Assembly (NCBI GenBank): GCA_021324165.1
Contig: JAJPJR010000051.1
Location: forward strand, 1-47,922
Direction of reading: 5' to 3'
DNA length: 47,922 nucleotides
Source of the DNA: Armatimonadota bacterium
Lineage (GTDB): Bacteria > Armatimonadota > Fimbriimonadia > Fimbriimonadales > ATM1
Below the pieces are notes generated by a model. The model was not told where the DNA came from. It searched no databases and saw nothing but the letters and a program-made list of their open reading frames with translations. A program made the translations under genes and the position numbers. Each line of letters starts with the position of its first letter. Position 1 is the stretch's first letter. Positions 17,101-24,855 of this stretch are shown in pieces.

Positions 17101-18937
17101 CGCACACGAACAAGGCATGAACTCTTTTGCGCCGATACCGGGAAATCCTGCCGATGATGATGTTCTCAACGGCAAAGGTTCGCAAATCGCAAACGCCTTT
17201 TTGCGAAACGAAGTGATGAAGCTGGCAAAACGCACGCCGCCGAAAACGCTGGCGGAATTCGAACAGGAGCGCTCCCGACGCAAAGCCGAACTGATGCGCT
17301 GCTTGGGGCTCGACCCTCTGCCAAGGCGCACGCCTTTGAACGCACGAATCACCGGGGTGATTCAACGAGAGGGTTACACGATTCAAAAACTGGTGTTTGA
17401 AAGCCGCCCGAAGTTTTTTGTAACTGCGTTCGTTTACAAATCCGACTCCGCGCCCGCTGGCAGGCTGCCTGTGATCGTGAATGTGAACGGCCATTGGGCA
17501 CACAAAAAAGGTGAAGACCGCGTGCAATTGCGCTGCGCGTTTCAGGCGCTGCACGGATATCTGGCGATCGCGGTTGATAGTCCAGGGTGGAGCTTCGAAG
17601 GAAACAGTCTTATCGAGCGGCGCGCCGAAGGCGATCACAACGATTTCGCGCTGGTGGAAGGTGGAACGAACGCGACGGGATTTTACGTGTGGGATGTAAT
17701 GCGCGCGCTCGATTATCTTTCCACCAGAAACGATGCCGACATGACGCGAGTGGGAATCACCGGCGCATCGGGCGGCGGTCTGGCTACTCTTTATGCGTTC
17801 GCGGCCGACGACCGATTCAAGGCAGCAGTTCCGGTGGTTTGCATGTCGAGCATGGAACTCGCGCCCGACAACGGCTGCCTGTGCAATCACGTTCCTGGAA
17901 CGATGCAGATTGGCGATCGGTCGGATGTGATCGCGATTCAGGCCCCAAAGCCGGTGTATATCATGGGCGCGCAGAACGATCCAGAATTTCCGCCCGATGC
18001 GATGCGGCTTACTGTGGACAAAATGAAGCGCGAATGGTCGCTGTTCGACAAAGACGGCAACGTGTTTGGAAAGATTTTTGATGGACCACACGATTATAAC
18101 CAGCCGATGCGCGAAGCGATGATCGGATTTTTTGATAAGGCGCTGCGGAATGTTGGAGACGGTTCGCCGGTGCCTCAGCCCCGCATATCAGCGTTTGATC
18201 CCGAAGATCGAAGTTTCTTGGTTCTGCCCGAGCCGATCAAAGATGAACGCACGATGCGCGATCTGGCCGTTGAATCTTTGAACGCTGCGAGGGCGGCGGC
18301 CGACATCGAGCGGGCGATCAGCATCAACGGCGGAAAGCCGCAAGATTCGCCTTTAAACTATCGGGAAAAAACTTTCGGCACCAAGCGATTCATCACGTTC
18401 GAATCGCAGCCGGGGCTTGTAACTCCCGGTGTTCTTTTGCTGCCTGAAGGAAAAATTGACAAGGTGGAAATCATCGTTGCAGACGAAGGAAAACAGAGTG
18501 CGGCGAGCAAAGATGCCAGACAAACACACAGCGCGCGCTTGTATCTGGACATTGTGGGAACGGGCGAACTCAGCGAAATCGAACTGCGCTATCCGATCTA
18601 TTTGGGCCGGTCGCTCGCATTCATTGGCGGATGGCAGATCGTTCGTGCGGCCGAAGCGATGCGGCGGTATTCATCGCGGATCAAACTCAACGGCATCGGC
18701 CCGCTCAGCTCGCAGGCGGTGATGTTTGCTGGATTGCTGAAGGATGAGTTCAGTTCGATTGATGGGATGGACTGTCTGCAGGAGTGGGGCGGCGTTTTCC
18801 GCCCTGGAGTTCCGGCAGCGGCGGTTCAGCCGCGCGCGAACCTGCTGGGGAGACTCTCCGAATTGCGGGCGTTGGTCAAACGCTCCAAGTGGCAGATCTC
18901 TCAATCGGAGGGAACCCGAACGCGCGCAGGTTCGTGA
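14183..18937 (+). CDS. Glycoside hydrolase (GH67/GH20-like) fused to an alpha/beta-hydrolase esterase
   Basis: This 1,584-aa multidomain protein has a GTG start at 14183 with AGGAGG five bases upstream. Residues about 20-90 look like the non-catalytic N-terminal domain of GH20/GH67 enzymes (ESYRIVCDGKMARIV, GAMYGLLEFAE). Residues about 95-560 look like a TIM barrel of alpha-glucuronidase type (LADRGVNLFL, SRLNWLDIHGAWD, ARGIR-like SRGIRVSLMAYEANF, IGFRIGESG). After a helical and beta-rich middle section, residues about 1030-1330 form an alpha/beta hydrolase with nucleophile Ser1196 in GITGASGGGLA, PEFPPDAM and a C-terminal HDY motif, like acetyl-xylan esterases. A further C-terminal region has no clear match. 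Such a protein would deglucuronidate and deacetylate plant xylan. No clear signal peptide is visible. Confidence 0.75.
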   Translation: MLSICLSLFQTDSPIAFGMRELAAVIGSKTANVEVLVRRGMQPESYRIVCDGKMARIVSSDETGAMYGLLEFAERAKLHPSNVWKTHVEAKPYLADRGVNLFLTLPWNYQKNDTDFAIDALTDPRRWWFQNEDYWQTLFDLMARSRLNWLDIHGAWDISVTNAPNLYAYFVTSPSFPLVGVPESVKTANLRRLNWVIEKAHSRGIRVSLMAYEANFRIPQNPNPPYEPTEHNLYQYTREVVEKLVRNAPKLDAIGFRIGESGKSETFFRCYGEAVKNSGRDIPLITRSWITTKQKVLPLARASNDFTVEIKYNGEHWGAPYIAAGGRVANWYSYSFEDYLSDSGAKGAATWPGNPAEGGGFWPSQPYKIVWQVRANGTHRIFPFYNPDFTRRTIAQMKIGTATGYTVEGLDAYFPKPPDYYLANSADRYCNWIHERDELYWMCWGRLGYDPHVPDAVFDSRAKDLLGRNSETDIRFWKAASTIVPLIFCVHSLGPDHRSNAPELEWDGDTDAFIQGQGFDSHLFMPLNEQLANRATQGVDGRIKYDEALDLMDSYPGLSFPNDSSIGRVKEIHASLEAVGNLLRYHIERMASAKAYAETEAVQGSPRRNAQVDRIQTAARCMELLASNPYYKPFTDRLRMHTNSFSWSQEAAKVKAEAARIEQLPTAPDPFASQPPVLSWQRAWSSWKAVGGNVVASITSPTAVKAWLLVKPLPSSTYFHKLPMRKIGNRFEAQFPRERFGHMIAFELMDDTRVWRHPRYPAPYKIIPALPGPTPQIYNASEAMTYLNPSAITPQKYAGLLLGTRAWAFFGGYDRAVKRKLLDPVERGMRLVILQQDFNRYRLDWLPNPLRFESGNWNLFDPAGALDLPKVETQDIMWQRFLPSRGWTVYGNGGIAKMNWGKGEIWVTSARLMQRMHIPTAARAFVRLLSLGGREKPTVLVDSCSEGADYSSSCHADLMNSHGIPFVTMGELIAHEQGMNSFAPIPGNPADDDVLNGKGSQIANAFLRNEVMKLAKRTPPKTLAEFEQERSRRKAELMRCLGLDPLPRRTPLNARITGVIQREGYTIQKLVFESRPKFFVTAFVYKSDSAPAGRLPVIVNVNGHWAHKKGEDRVQLRCAFQALHGYLAIAVDSPGWSFEGNSLIERRAEGDHNDFALVEGGTNATGFYVWDVMRALDYLSTRNDADMTRVGITGASGGGLATLYAFAADDRFKAAVPVVCMSSMELAPDNGCLCNHVPGTMQIGDRSDVIAIQAPKPVYIMGAQNDPEFPPDAMRLTVDKMKREWSLFDKDGNVFGKIFDGPHDYNQPMREAMIGFFDKALRNVGDGSPVPQPRISAFDPEDRSFLVLPEPIKDERTMRDLAVESLNAARAAADIERAISINGGKPQDSPLNYREKTFGTKRFITFESQPGLVTPGVLLLPEGKIDKVEIIVADEGKQSAASKDARQTHSARLYLDIVGTGELSEIELRYPIYLGRSLAFIGGWQIVRAAEAMRRYSSRIKLNGIGPLSSQAVMFAGLLKDEFSSIDGMDCLQEWGGVFRPGVPAAAVQPRANLLGRLSELRALVKRSKWQISQSEGTRTRAGS

Positions 18938-18963
18938 ATAGTACAGAAGGAGAAAGAAACAGG

Positions 18964-20070
18964 ATGAGACCCCGAATCACATTTGTATCCGCGTTTGCGC
19001 TTTTTACCGCGACCGTTTTCGCTTCGCCCAAAGGTGAACTCATTCCGCTCGGAACTCTGGGCGATGGAACTTATTATCCAAGCATTGCGCATGCGGTTTC
19101 GGCAGACGGCACCATCGTTACAGGTTTCAGCAGTTCGCCGGACGGCTCTCAGGCATTCAGATGGACAAAGCAGACCGGAATGGTTGGGCTGGGCGATCTC
19201 GCGGGCGGATTCTTTTACAGCGAAGGCTTCGGAATTTCGCCCGAAGGAGCGTTCATCGTGGGCGCTTCGGACGAGGGTCATTCAGGCGGCGAGGGCGGTG
19301 CGCCGATGGTGTGGACGCAGCAGAACGGGATGCAGTTCTTGGGGAGTTTGGGAGGGCCTCTGACCTACGGGCAAGCGATGGGCTGCGCCTCGAGCGGCAG
19401 TGTGATTGTTGGATGCAGCCAAAGTCAGGCAGGCATCGAGGCGTTTCGATGGACGCCGTCGCAAGGCATGATGAGTATCGGCGATCTGCCTGGAGGTCCG
19501 GTGAATGCGCGCGCGATGGCAGTCACTCCGGATGGAAGCATGATCGTGGGATACGGCTCGCGCGTTTCGACTTATGACGAAGCGTGGTATTGGACTGCAG
19601 CAACCGGAATGGTTGGGCTTGGCGGAAGGACGAGCGCTGCGCTCGACGTTTCGGATGACGGCAAAGTGATTGTGGGAGTCCACCGAGGATTTGCGTTTCG
19701 GTGGACTCAAGACGGAGGCTTTTTCGATCTTCCGTTGGTGTATGGCGGATTTGGAATTATCAATTACGCTTCTGCATGCAACAGCGATGGTTCGGTAATC
19801 GTCGGCCTTGCTGATTACAACGCCACACAAGGCACGGGCGAAGCGTTCATTTGGGATGCGGTGCACGGCTCGCGCGATTTGAACGTTGTTGCTTTGCAAG
19901 CCGGGATTCCGTTGAACGGATTCAGAATGTTTTGGGCGAGAGGGATTTCGGCTGACGGCAGAACGATCGTCGGCTACGGCTCGCGGCTGTTCGGCGGTCA
20001 GGAAGCGTTTTATTTGAGGCTGCCAGCATCGCCGAAGGCGATCGGCCCGGGCCAAGCGATTCATCGGTAA
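18964..20070 (+). CDS. Secreted HAF-repeat protein
   Basis: The 368-aa protein opens with a signal peptide (MRPRITFVSAFALFTATVFA) and then carries repeated modules of the HAF family: an AFRWT or VWT strand, a GM..LG(D/S)L(A/P)GG turn and a (A/G)..VS.DG..IVG strand. About seven modules are visible, for example GMVGLGDLAGG, GMQFLGSLGG, GMMSIGDLPGG and GMVGLGGRTS. These form extracellular beta-propeller-like folds of unknown role. The ATG at 18964 follows AAGGAG by about 13 nt and the glycoside hydrolase stop by 26 nt, so they may be cotranscribed. Confidence 0.85.
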   Translation: MRPRITFVSAFALFTATVFASPKGELIPLGTLGDGTYYPSIAHAVSADGTIVTGFSSSPDGSQAFRWTKQTGMVGLGDLAGGFFYSEGFGISPEGAFIVGASDEGHSGGEGGAPMVWTQQNGMQFLGSLGGPLTYGQAMGCASSGSVIVGCSQSQAGIEAFRWTPSQGMMSIGDLPGGPVNARAMAVTPDGSMIVGYGSRVSTYDEAWYWTAATGMVGLGGRTSAALDVSDDGKVIVGVHRGFAFRWTQDGGFFDLPLVYGGFGIINYASACNSDGSVIVGLADYNATQGTGEAFIWDAVHGSRDLNVVALQAGIPLNGFRMFWARGISADGRTIVGYGSRLFGGQEAFYLRLPASPKAIGPGQAIHR

Positions 20071-20103
20071 GTGATAGAATGGCGATGTAAGGGGAGGGGG
20101 CTG

Positions 20104-20385
20104 ATGGCAAGAACCGTTTTGGCTATTCTTTGCGCCGCGATTCTTTTGACGGCGATTTGTGGATGCCGATCCAAACCTGGACCCGGTCATGACTTAGACG
20201 TCGTGATGGGCAAAGTGTCGGCAGGGATGAGCGAGGTTCAGGTTGTGGCGAACGCCGGCACTCCCGACAGAATTGAAGCCGAAGGCGACTATCGAAAGTT
20301 GCGGTATTACGATGTGAGCGGAACAGCCTACGTTGAGATAACTTTGAAAAACAATGTGGTTGTAGACATCATCCGTCGCGATTAG
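20104..20385 (+). CDS. Small SmpA/BamE-like lipoprotein
   Basis: The 93-aa protein has a signal peptide ending LTAICGC, so a lipidated Cys is likely. It is followed by a single small domain with KVSAGMSEVQVVANAGTPDR, the helix-turn motif of SmpA/OmlA-type outer-membrane lipoproteins, and two beta strands. The start at ATG 20104 has GGGGAGGGGG just upstream; TAGAAT near 20075 could be its -10. The last 17 bases overlap the 3' end of the convergent BNR gene. Confidence 0.7.
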   Translation: MARTVLAILCAAILLTAICGCRSKPGPGHDLDVVMGKVSAGMSEVQVVANAGTPDRIEAEGDYRKLRYYDVSGTAYVEITLKNNVVVDIIRRD

Positions 20386-22630
20386 CAATCAATAATCGCG
20401 CTGGAGATGCTGCGGCCGTACGGATTGCGTCGAGCGGTATCGCAAAGCAGCCCCTTCCGTGCGTCGCGATGATCATTACGTTTTCCTTCGTGTTGATCGC
20501 GATGTCGTGCACATAAACCGTTGGAAGTTTCGATCCGAGCGTTTCCCACCTTTTTCCGCCATCGGTGGTTACGTAAACACCAAGATCGGTTCCAAGATAT
20601 AAAATCTTCGGGTTGGCAGGGTCTTCTTTAATGACGTTCGCGCTGCCGCCCGGCAGATTCGACTTGATGCTCTTCCACGTCGAACCGAAATCTTCGGTTT
20701 TATAAACGTATGTTTCGAAATCGTCGTTGCGTTTGCCATTGACCACAACGTACGCCGTGCCTTCTGCCGAACGCGAAGCCTCGAGCCAGGCGATAAAACG
20801 ATCTTTTGGCAGTCCGGCAGACACGTTCGTCCACGTCGCGCCGTCGTTTTGCGTTACTTGCACGTTACCATCGTCGGTTCCTGCCCAAATAACGCCTTTT
20901 TTCAACGGCGATTCGGCGATTGCAAATAGGGTTGAAAACGGAATGTTGCCCTGCTTTTGGGGATCGAAGTTGGTGAGATCGGGGCTGGCTTTGCGCCATG
21001 CACCGCCTTGATCATCGGAAACGAAAACAAACTGCGCGCCGAAGAGAATCCGGTTGGGGTCGGCTGGAGACACGACGATCGGCGAAACCCATTGCGCGCG
21101 CTTGGCCGTTCCGTCTTCGAATTTCGGCGCGATGGTTTTGCGCGCGGGCGGGCTCTTTGAATAATCCACCATGAACGGCCCGCCGCCATACCGATTCACA
21201 TAATAAAGCAGGTTTTCATTTGTCGGGTCTACAGCATGCCTTCCAGCTTCGTCTCCCGGAGCGCCTTTCCAATCCGTCCACGTGATTTTTTTATCGGTCC
21301 CGATGGTGATTTCGCCGCGCCATGCACCCGTATCCTGCCTGCTGGAATAGGCGATGATCTTTTCGGCGGTCTGCGTGATGGCAACGTTATAAAGCTGCGC
21401 AATCGGCAGATTGTTAGGATCTTTGAACGTGGCCAACCCATCGTGGCTGATCATCAGCCCGCCGTCGTTCGTGACCAAAATGTTGTTGGAGTTCTGCGGA
21501 TCAATCCACATTCCGTGATAATCCACATGCGAACCGCGAAACGTTTCCCAAGTTTTGCCGCCGTCTTTCGAGCGATACGGCACAAGGCCGATTACGAACA
21601 GATCGTCGGGATCGTTCGGATCAACGCGGATTTGGCCGAAGTACCAGCCGTAGTCGGGAAAGACGTTCTTCATTTTGTCGTTGCCTTCTACCTGTTTCCA
21701 ATGCTCGCCAAAATCGTCGCTTCGAAAAACGAGCGCGCCGTTCGAATTGATCACGGTGTAAACCACGTTCGGCTTAGAAGCGCACACGCTGATGCCGATT
21801 CGCTCACATTCGCCTTTCGAGAAGTCGGGAAGTCCGTTCGTCAGCGGCCGCCACGTTTTGCCGCCATCGGTGGTTTTGTAAATGCCGCTTTGCGGAGTGG
21901 CGACGGGATCGTTCCATTTTTTTCGGAGGCGTTCGGCGGTGCCCGCGTAAAGCGTATCGGGATGCTGTGGATCGAGCGCCAAGTCAATCACGCCGGTTTT
22001 TTCGTCTTTGAAAAACACCTGATTCCAGGTTCTACCACCGTCGGTTGTCTTATAAACTCCGCGCTCTTTGTTGTAACCGTATTCGTGGCCGGGAACCGCA
22101 ACATAAACGATGTTTGGGTTTTGCGGATGCACCAAAATGCGTGCGATGTGCTGACTGTCTGTCAGCCCCATATGTTTGAACGTTTTGCCGCCATCGGTTG
22201 ATTTGTACACACCGGTTCCTGCCATCGAGGAGCGAAGGATGTTCGCTTCGCCTGTTCCGACCCACACGGTGTTAGGATCGCTGGGTGCGATCGCGATGTC
22301 GCCGATGACTGCGGACGCTTGGTTTTCGAAGATCGGCAGCCAGGTCGCTCCATCATCTTCGGTTTTGAACACGCCGCCGGAAGCGGCCCCCACATAAATG
22401 GTTGTGGGTTTGCCAGGAATCGCCTCGACGTCGGAAATCCGGCCTGTTGCGGTCACCGGTCCCACAAACGTCCATTCCAGAGCCTTGTAGGGGGAAGTTT
22501 GAAGCATCTTTTGATGCTTGGCGAACGCATCGAGCCGTTTGCGGGCTTCTGCCGAATCGCGGACCGGATCAGCCTGAATGGCGCTGCTAACAAGAGACAG
22601 AACAAGAGGCGTGCAGACCCAGAATCTCAT
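20369..22630 (-). CDS. Secreted BNR/Asp-box repeat (VPS10/sialidase-like) protein
   Basis: The 753-aa protein has a signal peptide (FWVCTPLVLSLVSSAIQA) and a long series of Asp-box repeats of the S-x-D-x-G-x-T-W form: TEDDGATW, STDGGKTF, TTDGGRTW, TTDGGKTW, SKDGGKTW, TEDFGSTW and TTDGGKRW, spaced 40-60 residues apart. These build beta-propellers as in sortilins, sialidases and xyloglucanases. The catalytic residues of sialidases are not evident, so binding or a different hydrolase role is equally possible. The ATG at 22630 lies 8 nt after TACACT, a leaderless layout. Confidence 0.85.
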   Translation of the reverse strand: MRFWVCTPLVLSLVSSAIQADPVRDSAEARKRLDAFAKHQKMLQTSPYKALEWTFVGPVTATGRISDVEAIPGKPTTIYVGAASGGVFKTEDDGATWLPIFENQASAVIGDIAIAPSDPNTVWVGTGEANILRSSMAGTGVYKSTDGGKTFKHMGLTDSQHIARILVHPQNPNIVYVAVPGHEYGYNKERGVYKTTDGGRTWNQVFFKDEKTGVIDLALDPQHPDTLYAGTAERLRKKWNDPVATPQSGIYKTTDGGKTWRPLTNGLPDFSKGECERIGISVCASKPNVVYTVINSNGALVFRSDDFGEHWKQVEGNDKMKNVFPDYGWYFGQIRVDPNDPDDLFVIGLVPYRSKDGGKTWETFRGSHVDYHGMWIDPQNSNNILVTNDGGLMISHDGLATFKDPNNLPIAQLYNVAITQTAEKIIAYSSRQDTGAWRGEITIGTDKKITWTDWKGAPGDEAGRHAVDPTNENLLYYVNRYGGGPFMVDYSKSPPARKTIAPKFEDGTAKRAQWVSPIVVSPADPNRILFGAQFVFVSDDQGGAWRKASPDLTNFDPQKQGNIPFSTLFAIAESPLKKGVIWAGTDDGNVQVTQNDGATWTNVSAGLPKDRFIAWLEASRSAEGTAYVVVNGKRNDDFETYVYKTEDFGSTWKSIKSNLPGGSANVIKEDPANPKILYLGTDLGVYVTTDGGKRWETLGSKLPTVYVHDIAINTKENVMIIATHGRGCFAIPLDAIRTAAASPARLLIANRDG

Positions 22631-22638
22631 GACGCTGG

Positions 22639-22644
22639 AGTGTA
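22639..22644 (-). promoter_or_regulatory. -10 box for BNR-repeat gene
   Basis: Minus-strand TACACT, 8 nt before the ATG at 22630. Confidence 0.45.
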
Positions 22645-22734
22645 CATCACGACTCCGTCGGCGGCGCCATCGCCGATCTCTTCGACCGTCAGCCGATCAC
22701 CTTCCGCGTTGCCATCGGCGCGCCCAAAAAGAAA

Positions 22735-22810
<76 letters not shown>

Positions 22811-22824
22811 ACGAAAACGCGGAC

Positions 22825-22830
22825 ATTTTA
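22825..22830 (-). promoter_or_regulatory. -10 box of tRNA-Ala
   Basis: Minus-strand AGGTAAAAT lies 14 nt upstream of the tRNA 5' end, allowing a leader of about 7 nt to be trimmed. Confidence 0.5.
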
Positions 22831-22845
22831 CCTGCTGATCCCCAT

Positions 22846-24315
22846 TTATCCGGCAGGCACGCGCCCCCGATAACCGAATTTCACATACAACGTAAACGCG
22901 ATTGCGCCCGCCGCCAGCAAAATCGCCGTTGCATCGAGCGCGATGCTGTGGTGCAGCGCCTGGTAATCCACATAGGCTTGATGCAACAGATAGATATTCA
23001 ACCCTGCAATCGCCGCACCCATCGCATATCCCACGATTTTTACAAATGTAGAGTTGACGAATTCACCCATTTTTGTGCGGTCGCTGGTGATCGCAATCAA
23101 CGGAAACACCGCAAACGGCAGCTGCATCGAAAGCACCACTTGCGATATGACAAGCAGTTGCACCGTATCGCGTCCTCCGCTGAAATGAATCAAAAGGATG
23201 GCCGGAACAATCGCCAAACAGCGAGTGATCAGCCTTCGCATCCAGGGAGCGATCTTCCACCGCATGAATCCTTCCATTACAATCTGCCCCGCAAGCGTTC
23301 CGGTGATTGTGGAAGATTGTCCCGATGCCAAAAGCGCAATGGCAAACGCAGTGGCCGAACCCGCTCCCAACACCATGTTGAGCAGTTTGTGCCCCTCGTT
23401 AAGCTCCTCCACCACCGCGCCCGTTGAATGAAACACGCTCGCTGCCAAAATCAGAATCGCTGCGTTCACAAAAAACGCCAAACTGAGCGCGAGCACGGTG
23501 TCGAAAGTGTTGAATCGAATGGCAGATCGTATGCCGTCGGGCTTGGTTTCGTGCGCCCTTGTTTGCACAATGCTTGAATGTAAATAGAGATTGTGAGGCA
23601 TGACCGTTGCGCCCAAAATCCCTACCGCAATGAGCAGTGCTTCTCCATTGGGAATGCTGGGCACGAACATTCCGTGCGCCACGCCGGCCCAATCCGGCTT
23701 TGAAAGAAAAATTTCATAAACGAAACAACCGAAAACCGTGAGCACCAACGTGAAGATGATCGCTTCAATCTTTCGAAAACCGAAACGCATAAAACCCAAC
23801 AGCAACAGCACATCGAAACCCGTCAGCACAACTCCAACTTCAAGAGAAATACCAAACAGCAGCTGCAGCGCAACAGCGGAACCCACGACTTCGGCAAGGT
23901 CGCACGCGATAATGGCGATTTCGCAAAGAATCCACATCGCAATCGCTGCCGGACGTTTGTAATAATCCCGGCAAGCCATCGCAAGGTCTTTTCCCGTCAC
24001 GATTCCCATCCGCGCGCACAAAACTTGAAGGAATTGAGCCATCAAATTCGAAGCGAAAATCACCCACAAAAGCGCATAACCGAAACGCGAACCGCCCGAT
24101 AAATCTGTGCCCCAGTTTCCAGGGTCCATATAGCCGACGCTTACTAAGAACCCCGGCCCGGCATAAGCCATCGAACGCTTCAGCCAGCCGCCCGAAGTGG
24201 GAACATCAATCGTTCGGTGCGCTTCGGGGAGCGATCGAAACGCCCTGCCGCTGGATTCTGCTTGTTTCGGGTTCGATGACATCGCGCTTGAATTTGTAGC
24301 CAAGGCTACACTCAT
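22846..24315 (-). CDS. mntH: Nramp-family Mn(2+)/metal-proton symporter MntH
   Basis: This 489-aa inner-membrane transporter has about 11 hydrophobic segments and both Nramp signatures: DPGN at 64-67 in TM1, and MPHNLYLHSS in TM6, the metal-coordinating unwound helices. It imports Mn(II) (and possibly Fe(II)) with protons. It is divergent from a DtxR/MntR-family repressor gene, a standard pairing, and a 16-bp palindrome overlaps codons 2-7. TTGATT/17 bp/CACAAT upstream of the ATG could be its promoter. The soluble N-terminal extension of about 45 residues is longer than in E. coli MntH; an internal ATG at codon 12 is an alternative start. Confidence 0.93.
   Translation of the reverse strand: MSVALATNSSAMSSNPKQAESSGRAFRSLPEAHRTIDVPTSGGWLKRSMAYAGPGFLVSVGYMDPGNWGTDLSGGSRFGYALLWVIFASNLMAQFLQVLCARMGIVTGKDLAMACRDYYKRPAAIAMWILCEIAIIACDLAEVVGSAVALQLLFGISLEVGVVLTGFDVLLLLGFMRFGFRKIEAIIFTLVLTVFGCFVYEIFLSKPDWAGVAHGMFVPSIPNGEALLIAVGILGATVMPHNLYLHSSIVQTRAHETKPDGIRSAIRFNTFDTVLALSLAFFVNAAILILAASVFHSTGAVVEELNEGHKLLNMVLGAGSATAFAIALLASGQSSTITGTLAGQIVMEGFMRWKIAPWMRRLITRCLAIVPAILLIHFSGGRDTVQLLVISQVVLSMQLPFAVFPLIAITSDRTKMGEFVNSTFVKIVGYAMGAAIAGLNIYLLHQAYVDYQALHHSIALDATAILLAAGAIAFTLYVKFGYRGRVPAG
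24295..24310. promoter_or_regulatory. Palindromic operator candidate for MntR
   Basis: TGTAGCCAAGGCTACA is a perfect 7-2-7 inverted repeat at the start of mntH. The half-site GCTACACT (24305-24312) recurs at 24353-24360 over the mntR -10. DtxR/MntR proteins bind palindromes of this size and general look. Confidence 0.45.
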
Positions 24316-24354
24316 TCATTGTGGCTTCTTGCGCCCGAAAAATCAAGCCTGTGC

Positions 24355-24360
24355 TACACT
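24355..24360 (+). promoter_or_regulatory. -10 box for mntR
   Basis: TGCTACACT (extended -10) ends 8 nt before the GTG at 24369. Confidence 0.45.
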
Positions 24361-24368
24361 TTCTCCCC

Positions 24369-24827
24369 GTGAAGCCCAAAAATCTGGTTGCCCAACGGTT
24401 CGAACAAACCCGCCGCGCCCACCGGTCAGAACTTGCCGAAGACTACGTGGAGGCTATCCTTGAACTGATCGAGGAGCAGGGCGAGGCGCGCACGACCAAT
24501 CTGGCGCTTCGCATTGGGGTGGCGCACCCGACCGTCGCCAAAGCCCTCCGGCGGCTGCAGAAGGAAGGTCTGGTGAAACTCAGCCCGTATCGGCCCGTAA
24601 CGTTGACCCGCGAGGGGCGGCGGCTGGCCCATGACTGCCGAAAGCGCCATCGGGTGGTTGTGGAGTTTCTGGTGGCTTTGGGGCTGAAGCCCGAAGGAGC
24701 CGAGCTGGAAGCCGAAGGAATCGAGCATCACGTTGGGGCCACCACCCTTCGGCTGATGGCGAAGTTCTCGCAAAAATCTGGCATCACAACCAAAGGATTT
24801 GACGGCCGGGACGCGGTACGCTCTTAG
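24369..24827 (+). CDS. mntR: DtxR/MntR-family metal-dependent repressor
   Basis: The 152-aa regulator has an N-terminal winged helix (about 20-85) with TTNLALRIGVAHPTVAKALRRLQKEG as the helix-turn-helix, and a dimerisation/metal domain. Residues in the places of the MntR metal ligands are visible: Asp25, Glu28, His94, Glu116, Glu119 and His120. It lacks the SH3-like third domain of DtxR, so it is closer in layout to MntR. It should repress mntH when metal is plentiful. GTG 24369 is chosen because TACACT precedes it at leaderless spacing and MntR homologues begin near here; an in-frame codon at 24321 would run back into the mntH promoter. Confidence 0.88.
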   Translation: MKPKNLVAQRFEQTRRAHRSELAEDYVEAILELIEEQGEARTTNLALRIGVAHPTVAKALRRLQKEGLVKLSPYRPVTLTREGRRLAHDCRKRHRVVVEFLVALGLKPEGAELEAEGIEHHVGATTLRLMAKFSQKSGITTKGFDGRDAVRS

Positions 24828-24844
24828 CAAGCCGGCAGGCTAAG
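24823..24844 (+). promoter_or_regulatory. Hairpin joining mntR stop and TPR gene Shine-Dalgarno
   Basis: CTTAGC (24823-24828) pairs with GCTAAG (24839-24844), with a GCC/GGC extension inside. The mntR stop TAG is in the 5' arm and the AAGGAG of the next gene (24842-24847) is partly in the 3' arm, so ribosomes ending mntR could expose it. Confidence 0.35.
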
Positions 24845-24855
24845 GAGCGTGCCCC

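Noticed and set aside
15872-18091. Two long minus-strand frames (353 and 372 codons) opposite the glycoside hydrolase fusion
   Set aside because: No recognisable domain, no start signals, and the plus-strand protein is continuous with esterase and barrel motifs in the same region.
22811-22845. Additional small RNA between mntH and tRNA-Ala
   Set aside because: The space is only 35 bases and is explained by a tRNA promoter.
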